From positions 1 through 37,197 of the forward strand of contig NZ_JAHVAI010000021.1 of the NCBI RefSeq assembly GCF_019264375.1: a stretch of 37,197 nt of DNA. Reading direction: 5' to 3'. The stretch's first letter is position 1; each line of letters opens with the position of its first letter. This document shows, piece by piece, positions 34,599-37,197 of the stretch. The notes under the pieces are model-generated. The model saw only the letters and a list, made by a program, of their open reading frames with translations. It did not search any database and had not been told where the DNA came from. The DNA comes from Sedimentimonas flavescens. GTDB taxonomy: Bacteria > Pseudomonadota > Alphaproteobacteria > Rhodobacterales > Rhodobacteraceae. The position numbers were made by a program, and so were the translations under genes.

Positions 34599-34880
34599 TC
34601 AATCCATCTTCTGCTCTGCGACCGCTCGATACCCTCGCCGCGTCTTGTTCGCTGCGAGCTTCAACAGGGCGGTCACAGCATGCCCCTCGTCCGGGTGCTG
34701 TTCGATTAGCATCTGCCCTCGAAACCCGATACGGCCCCATTCCCGCACAAGGCATGCGCCGCCAAACAGGTCCGGCTGAACGCTCATTCGATAGAAGCGC
34801 CGCATGTTGAGAGACGGGTCGATCCGCTTGAGATCGACCGTTGTCGGGAACACTTCCATTTGCTGCGATATGTCGAACAT
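34599..34880 (-). CDS. WGR-domain protein
   Basis: A 93-residue protein that is almost entirely a WGR domain. RRFYRMSVQPDLFGGACLVREWGRIGFRG carries the name-giving Trp-Gly-Arg. WGR domains bind nucleic acid in PARPs and related proteins, and short stand-alone copies are common on alphaproteobacterial plasmids beside DUF2493 genes (from memory). A GAGAGG lies 12 bases before the ATG. It is followed by the methyltransferase operon after about 105 bases, and preceded by the DUF2493 gene 85 bases upstream, all on the same strand. Confidence 0.8.
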   Translation of the reverse strand: MFDISQQMEVFPTTVDLKRIDPSLNMRRFYRMSVQPDLFGGACLVREWGRIGFRGQMLIEQHPDEGHAVTALLKLAANKTRRGYRAVAEQKMD

Positions 34881-34964
34881 GTTGTTGGCGCCTCTCTCTA
34901 GACCACAATATCAAGCGCTCTTCGACGTTTCCACAATGTTCTTTCCCGGATTGAAGTCGGGGGC

Positions 34965-35897
34965 TCACGCCCCCTTCTCGAACTTCATGACCGGGATGCC
35001 GAGCTTCTTGGCCTTGTCGGCGAGGTTTTCCTGGATACCGGTTCCGGGGAAGACAAGGACCCCGACCGGGAGCACATCCAGCATCGCGTCATTGCGCTTG
35101 AAGGGCGCGGCCTTGGCGTGCTTGGTCCAGTCGGGCTTGAAGGCCACCTGCGTCACGCCGCGAGCCTCGGCCCATTTGGCGGCGATGAGCTCTGCGCCCT
35201 TCGGGCTGCCACCGTGCAGGAGGACCATGTCGGGATACTTGGTCCGGACCTGGTCGAGCTTGCCCCAGATCAGGCGGTGATCGTTGAAATCGGTCCCGCC
35301 GGTGAGGGCGACCTTGGGGCCTGCGGGAAGCATTACCTCGGTCTCGGCGCGGCGCTTGGCGGCCAGGAAGTCGCGGCTGTCGATCAGGGCGGCGGTCATG
35401 TGCTGGCGATTCACCATCGAGCCGGTGCGGGGTCGCCAGGTCGATCCCGTGTGATGGACGAACTCGGTGGCGGCGTGATCGCGCATCATGTCCATGCAGT
35501 TGCGCCGTTCGATCAGCGTCAGGCCTTCGGCCGTCAGGCGCTCGAGTTCGACGGACTTCACCTCGGAGCCATCCTGCTCGCGCTGGAGGCGGCGCTGCGC
35601 CTGTTCGTTCTCATCGAGCGACCGCTCGATCCGGGCCGTGGCGCGGTGGAAGAGGTTGACCTGGCCCCAGAGCACTTCTTCGAGGTCGGGTTCCATGCGG
35701 GTGTCTTCGAGGGTCCCGACGAGGGCGTCGAAGATGTCGGCGACGGCGACGGCGAGGCGCTGCCCATCGGGCATCGGGCGCGGATCGGGCTCGTCAAAGG
35801 GGCGATAGCCGTAGAGCTGGAGTTCGTCGAGCGCATGGGCGGTCTGGGATGTGCTATGGGCGGGTTCATACGCGTCGTCGTGGGTATGGATCGTCAT
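34965..35897 (-). CDS. DUF2493-domain (SLOG-like) plasmid protein
   Basis: A 310-residue protein. The first 190 residues are helical and charged (QAQRRLQREQDGSEVKSVELERL). The last 115 are the DUF2493 domain, a Rossmann-like fold related to the nucleotide-binding SLOG group: KVALTGGTDFNDHRLIWGKL, MVLLHGGSPKGAELIAAKWA and VLVFPGTGIQENLADKAK. The start at 35897 (MTIHTHDD) has GGAGG 10 bases upstream; a start 39 bases earlier lacks one. Genes like this are a steady part of alphaproteobacterial plasmid backbones, next to WGR and Toprim genes as here. The biochemical role is unknown. Its leader contains a very large inverted repeat (35937-36150) that may control it. Confidence 0.85.
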   Translation of the reverse strand: MTIHTHDDAYEPAHSTSQTAHALDELQLYGYRPFDEPDPRPMPDGQRLAVAVADIFDALVGTLEDTRMEPDLEEVLWGQVNLFHRATARIERSLDENEQAQRRLQREQDGSEVKSVELERLTAEGLTLIERRNCMDMMRDHAATEFVHHTGSTWRPRTGSMVNRQHMTAALIDSRDFLAAKRRAETEVMLPAGPKVALTGGTDFNDHRLIWGKLDQVRTKYPDMVLLHGGSPKGAELIAAKWAEARGVTQVAFKPDWTKHAKAAPFKRNDAMLDVLPVGVLVFPGTGIQENLADKAKKLGIPVMKFEKGA

Positions 35898-35936
35898 CGG
35901 TTTCTTGCCTCCGGGCCTGTCTCGTCCGCGCGTCAT

Positions 35937-36150
35937 CCCGCGCGGCCTTCATGGGCAGACCCGAGCCGTCGGGGCGGTTGCCCCTTCACCCCGGCTTCAC
36001 CGGGGCCGGAACAGCGTGGAGGAGGTCGGCAGGGAAGCTATTTGTCTCGCGATGCAAAGGCGGCTTTGCCGCCGGCGGAAATAGGTTCCCTGCCGACCTT
36101 GCAGGGGCAACCGCTTTGACGGCCTGCCCATCTCTTGAAGGCCGCGCGGG
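35937..36150. repeat. 214-bp nested inverted repeat (possible structured RNA or control element)
   Basis: Complementary blocks occur in nested order. CCCGCGCGGCCTTC (35937-35950) pairs with 36137-36150, and ATGGGCAG (35951-35958) with 36124-36131. GCGGTTGCCCC (35974-35984) pairs with 36104-36114. A 20-base arm at 36024-36043 pairs with 36079-36098 with one mismatch. GGCGGC (36059-36064) pairs with 36068-36073 at the tip. A side hairpin CCCCGG/CCGGGG lies at 35989-36005. It occupies nearly the whole gap between the Toprim stop and the DUF2493 start. No coding sequence seen. Confidence 0.8.
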
Positions 36151-36259
36151 CTGACGGGTGGATGCGCAAGGCCCGGGATGGGGTGAGGACGACGATCCAG
36201 AGCCACGACTGGGATGCTGCCCCCTGCCCCGCACTCCCAGACCCCCTGCGCGATGCAGC
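36151..36259. other. Remainder of the gap before the Toprim stop
   Basis: About 110 bases, C-rich on the plus strand, with no gene and no strong repeat seen beyond the edge of the large inverted repeat. Confidence 0.3.
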
Positions 36260-37197
36260 TCAGCTGGGCAGGCGATGCCGATCCTCTGGCCCGATCTGAC
36301 CTGCCAGATGCTGGCGCAGTGCGTCCTTGCCGTTCGCCCGAAGATCATCGTTGAAATCCCCGAGCCGCGGTTCCAGCACATGGCAACCGATCCCGACCTC
36401 GGAGGCTCTGGCGCTCAACTTCTCTGCCGCGCGCTGCCCGGCCGGATCGCGATCGATCGCGATGTAGAGGCGCTTCAGCCCATCTGGCAGCAGGACCGCC
36501 CCGAGGTGACCCGAAGAGAGCGCCGCCCAGACGGGCAGACCTGGGATTGCCTCGGACAGGGACAGCATGGTCTCGATGCCTTCGCCGATGACGAGGATGT
36601 CATCCTGCGGGGTCAGCCTGACAGCATTGCCGAGGAGGTGACCCATAGCCCGACGCTCTGGATTCACTGCCGCCTTCCCCTGCCCGTCAGCTGCCAACCA
36701 GGTGCGATGCACGCCCTGCACGGCCCCTGCCCCATCGGTAACCGCCGCGATCATCGCCGGTCTGGGGATGCTCCGGGTCTGCCCCTCTTCCCGATGCCAG
36801 CACTTCGGGTGGAAGCGTAAGGCGCCGTTCGCCCCGAATTGGGTGATGCCTCGGGAACGGAGGTAGGTCTCCGCAAGCGTGCCTGTGATCGGGTTCGAGG
36901 CAGCAAACAAGCGCGCCGCCGCCGCAGGAGTGCCACCGGGCGCCTTGGCCTTCCTAGGCTCTTGCCTATCAGGGACGACCGGCTGCGGACGGCCAAGATG
37001 CGCTCGGGCCTCGGCGAGAAGGTCGGGGAAGCGCGTGATCCCCGTCCGGGAGCGGATGATGTCCAGGAGATCGCCATGCTCGCCTGTGGCCCCATCCGTA
37101 TTATGTGGAATTCCACATAATACGGAACATGTTGCGGTGCGGATTATGTTGCGGTTGCGGTTCTGGTCCCTGTTTTGCTGTGGATTTCGCGGGGCTG
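36260..37197 (-). CDS. Toprim-domain plasmid primase-like protein, 5' end missing or disrupted
   Basis: The frame is open from the stop at 36260 to the window edge. From about 37098 on it reads TDGATGEHGDLLDIIRSRTG, then LFAASNPITGTLAETYLRSRGI, a metal-binding Toprim core with VIGEGIETMLSL (the Glu) and LYIAIDRDPAGQ (the D-x-D), and RLGDFNDDL. This matches the C-terminal two thirds of DUF7146/Toprim plasmid proteins (about 300-350 residues). In relatives known to me, TDAATGEHGD is preceded by a Gly-Lys-Trp segment and about 80 conserved residues. Here the frame continues through a 30-bp palindrome into Asn/Arg-rich sequence with no likeness. A TTG at 36910 is not the true start, since homology extends beyond it. 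Either the gene is interrupted at the palindrome or its 5' part is rearranged. Confidence 0.8.
   Translation of the reverse strand, partial: APRNPQQNRDQNRNRNIIRTATCSVLCGIPHNTDGATGEHGDLLDIIRSRTGITRFPDLLAEARAHLGRPQPVVPDRQEPRKAKAPGGTPAAAARLFAASNPITGTLAETYLRSRGITQFGANGALRFHPKCWHREEGQTRSIPRPAMIAAVTDGAGAVQGVHRTWLAADGQGKAAVNPERRAMGHLLGNAVRLTPQDDILVIGEGIETMLSLSEAIPGLPVWAALSSGHLGAVLLPDGLKRLYIAIDRDPAGQRAAEKLSARASEVGIGCHVLEPRLGDFNDDLRANGKDALRQHLAGQIGPEDRHRLPS
37096..37125. repeat. Perfect 30-bp palindrome centred on an EcoRI site
   Basis: Half-site CCGTATTATGTGGAA followed by its exact reverse complement, with GAATTC at the centre. Just to the right, 37125-37162 has related pieces: a CGGAACATGTTGCGG block, a CGGATTATGTTGCGG block, then another TTGCGG. 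Homology of the Toprim gene ends at the palindrome, so it may be the tip of an inserted element. Confidence 0.75.

Noticed and set aside
37093-37095. ATG on the minus strand as start of the Toprim gene
   Set aside because: It is out of frame with the conserved TDGATGEHGD segment; the true frame runs past it to the window edge.
1-37197. CRISPR arrays, tRNA or rRNA genes, integrase or transposase genes
   Set aside because: Looked for on both strands; no regularly spaced repeats, no cloverleaf with conserved T-loop, and no recognisable recombinase protein found.

Overview
The window looks like high-GC alphaproteobacterial DNA, most likely from the Rhodobacterales or a close relative. The reasons are a full-length cyclic beta-1,2-glucan synthase, a VirC1/VirC2/VirD2/VirD4-like transfer gene set, and a DUF2493/WGR/Toprim plasmid backbone. 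No rRNA, tRNA or CRISPR array was seen. It could be a plasmid, or a chromosomal region carrying an integrated mobilizable element; the sequence alone does not decide this.

Region 1 (1-16.2 kb) is envelope, ion and stress cargo. It starts with a 3'-truncated nhaA and a fatty-acid desaturase broken by two frameshifts, with a small unknown gene upstream of it, and a divergent Crp/Fnr regulator. Then come a small unknown gene, an SLC13-type permease, a transglutaminase-like protein, a 2886-residue cyclic beta-1,2-glucan synthase and a 43-residue Lys-rich protein. A second gene opening with the same kind of residues starts at the left edge. A Crp/Fnr-like palindrome lies upstream of the glucan operon.

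Region 2 (16.2-23.1 kb) is DNA mobilization. On the minus strand are an HTH/MobC-like accessory protein, a VirD2-type relaxase and a VirD4/TraG coupling protein. Diverging on the plus strand are a VirC1-like ParA ATPase and a VirC2-like gene that uses a TTG start. Between the two arms lies a gene-free stretch full of inverted repeats, the best oriT candidate. No VirB channel genes are in the window.

Region 3 (23.2-34.5 kb) is accessory DNA that looks like a defense island. On the plus strand are a 79-residue unknown, a Fic protein whose ribosome binding site sits between the arms of a perfect inverted repeat, a DUF488-like remnant, and a DUF5131 three-Cys protein with its TcmP partner. Converging on them is a tight five-gene minus-strand operon: MmeI-like N6-adenine methyltransferase without a visible nuclease, unknown protein, Abi_2/HEPN putative RNase, SF2 helicase and GIY-YIG nuclease. 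Four junctions with 4-bp overlaps or a 1-bp gap argue for one unit. I read it as a split restriction-modification system with a built-in abortive arm. I know of no name for this arrangement, so it is the best candidate for an undescribed system.

Region 4 (34.6-37.2 kb) is plasmid-type backbone: a WGR protein, a DUF2493 protein, a 214-bp nested inverted repeat, and a Toprim primase-like gene. Recognisable homology of that gene stops at a perfect 30-bp palindrome near the right edge, which suggests a mobile-element boundary or an assembly junction.
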